A stretch of DNA of 64,000 nucleotides from Zestomonas carbonaria (GTDB taxonomy: Bacteria > Pseudomonadota > Gammaproteobacteria > Pseudomonadales > Pseudomonadaceae), in assembly GCF_904061905.1 (NCBI RefSeq), contig NZ_CAJFCI010000042.1:1-64000 (forward strand), given 5' to 3'. The notes below the pieces were generated by a model. The model made no database searches. It saw only the letters and a program-made list of their open reading frames with translations, and was not told the DNA's origin. Shown here one piece after another: positions 63,637 to 64,000 of the stretch; the stretch's first letter is position 1; the number at the start of each line of letters is the position of its first letter. The translations under genes and the position numbers were made by a program.

Positions 63637-64000
63637 TCAGGCAAGTCGTTGCAGCACTTCGCAGGCGGCGCGTTCGCCGGCTTCCACGGCGCCGTCGAAA
63701 TAGCCCATCCAGCGGGTGGCGGTCTCGGTGCCGGCGAAATGCAGGCGGCCGCACGGTTCGCGCAGCCGCGCCGCGCCGCCGCTCCACAACCCCGGAGGAA
63801 ACAGCGCGGCATAGCAGCCACGGGCAAAGGGTTCGTCGGCCCAGCATTTGTCGACGTACTCCAGCGGCCGCAACGCCGCATCGCCGAAGTAGCGGGCAAA
63901 GCACTCCAGCACCGCCGCGCGGCGCTCATCGACCGGCACAGCGCTCCACTGGCGCGCTTCGTCGCCCTCGATGAAGCCCATCAGCACGCCCCTGGACGAA
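63637..64000 (-). CDS. Flavin amine oxidase, 3' end only
   Basis: The reading frame is open to the right edge of the window, so this is the C-terminal 120 or so residues of a larger gene whose start lies outside. It contains the flavin monoamine-oxidase closing signature, LHFAGTETATRWMGYFDGAV and AGERAA, in which the FAD is normally held (here without the Cys of covalent linkage). The substrate cannot be told from this part. The nucleotidase gene at 61621-63573 is next on the same strand, 63 bases away. Confidence 0.85.
   Translation of the reverse strand, partial: SSRGVLMGFIEGDEARQWSAVPVDERRAAVLECFARYFGDAALRPLEYVDKCWADEPFARGCYAALFPPGLWSGGAARLREPCGRLHFAGTETATRWMGYFDGAVEAGERAACEVLQRLA

Overview
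The window is GC-rich chromosomal DNA from a gamma-proteobacterium of the Pseudomonas aeruginosa lineage. SodB, GroEL, ColRS, BifA, MexVW, PagL, LbcA and the Can-type carbonic anhydrase resemble the P. aeruginosa proteins closely, but not residue for residue as I remember them. A close relative of P. aeruginosa (P. aeruginosa group) therefore fits better than P. aeruginosa itself. No phage, CRISPR array, rRNA operon, replication origin or intact insertion sequence is visible. Almost everything is single-copy housekeeping or envelope DNA, with dispersed palindromic repeats in the gaps.

Layout. 0-6 kb: a coiled-coil membrane protein, an extended SDR, the argP / ACT-domain / argO amino-acid export locus and an EamA transporter. 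6-11 kb: sodB, the c-di-GMP phosphodiesterase gene bifA, and a lemA-GIDE pair whose GIDE partner carries a canonical EF-hand. 11-16.3 kb: an iron-linked locus behind a putative Fur box, with the imelysin lipoprotein icmP, a di-heme DUF1111 lipoprotein, a second imelysin and a DUF1513 beta-propeller. 16.5-20.9 kb: the RND efflux pair mexVW. 20.9-24.6 kb: colRS with a methyltransferase, inaA and a small exported protein. 24.8-29.3 kb: groESL with a sigma-32-type promoter, fxsA, a HugZ-like protein and an SDR. 29.5-33.9 kb: a DUF481 outer-membrane protein, a cysteine-less alkyltransferase-like protein, ampG and yajG.

34-44.8 kb: mqo, small metabolic genes, a purine phosphoribosyltransferase, upp-uraA (with an intrinsic terminator in the leader interval), an MFS carrier, hemH, a YfcH-type SDR and a bacterial renalase. 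45-46.6 kb: a small variable patch with an ecotin gene that carries a lipobox, a gene-free scar and a MITE-like element abutting the stop codon of pagL. 46.7-51.9 kb: the hemA-prfA-prmC-moeB-murI operon, with palindromic repeats lodged in two of its junctions. 52-59.3 kb: lbcA-lolB-ispE, two tandem tRNA-Gln genes, prs, rplY, pth, ychF and tRNA-Met. 59.3-64 kb: two small genes, an EamA transporter, a beta-carbonic anhydrase, an exported 5'-nucleotidase-like enzyme with a C-terminal membrane anchor, and the 3' end of a flavin amine oxidase gene.

Two themes stand out. First, at least five families of intergenic palindromes are present. Most have GTAG/CTAC ends, the hallmark of REP/REPIN elements moved by RAYT (TnpA-REP) transposases. 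They cluster into composite cassettes and lie inside operons. Second, compared with P. aeruginosa PAO1 as I remember it, several neighbourhoods differ: the groEL-ampG block sits directly beside the mqo-hemH-prs block, ecotin occupies the place where I would expect phr/merR, and higBA/chtA are absent after tRNA-Met. These comparisons rest on memory and need an alignment.
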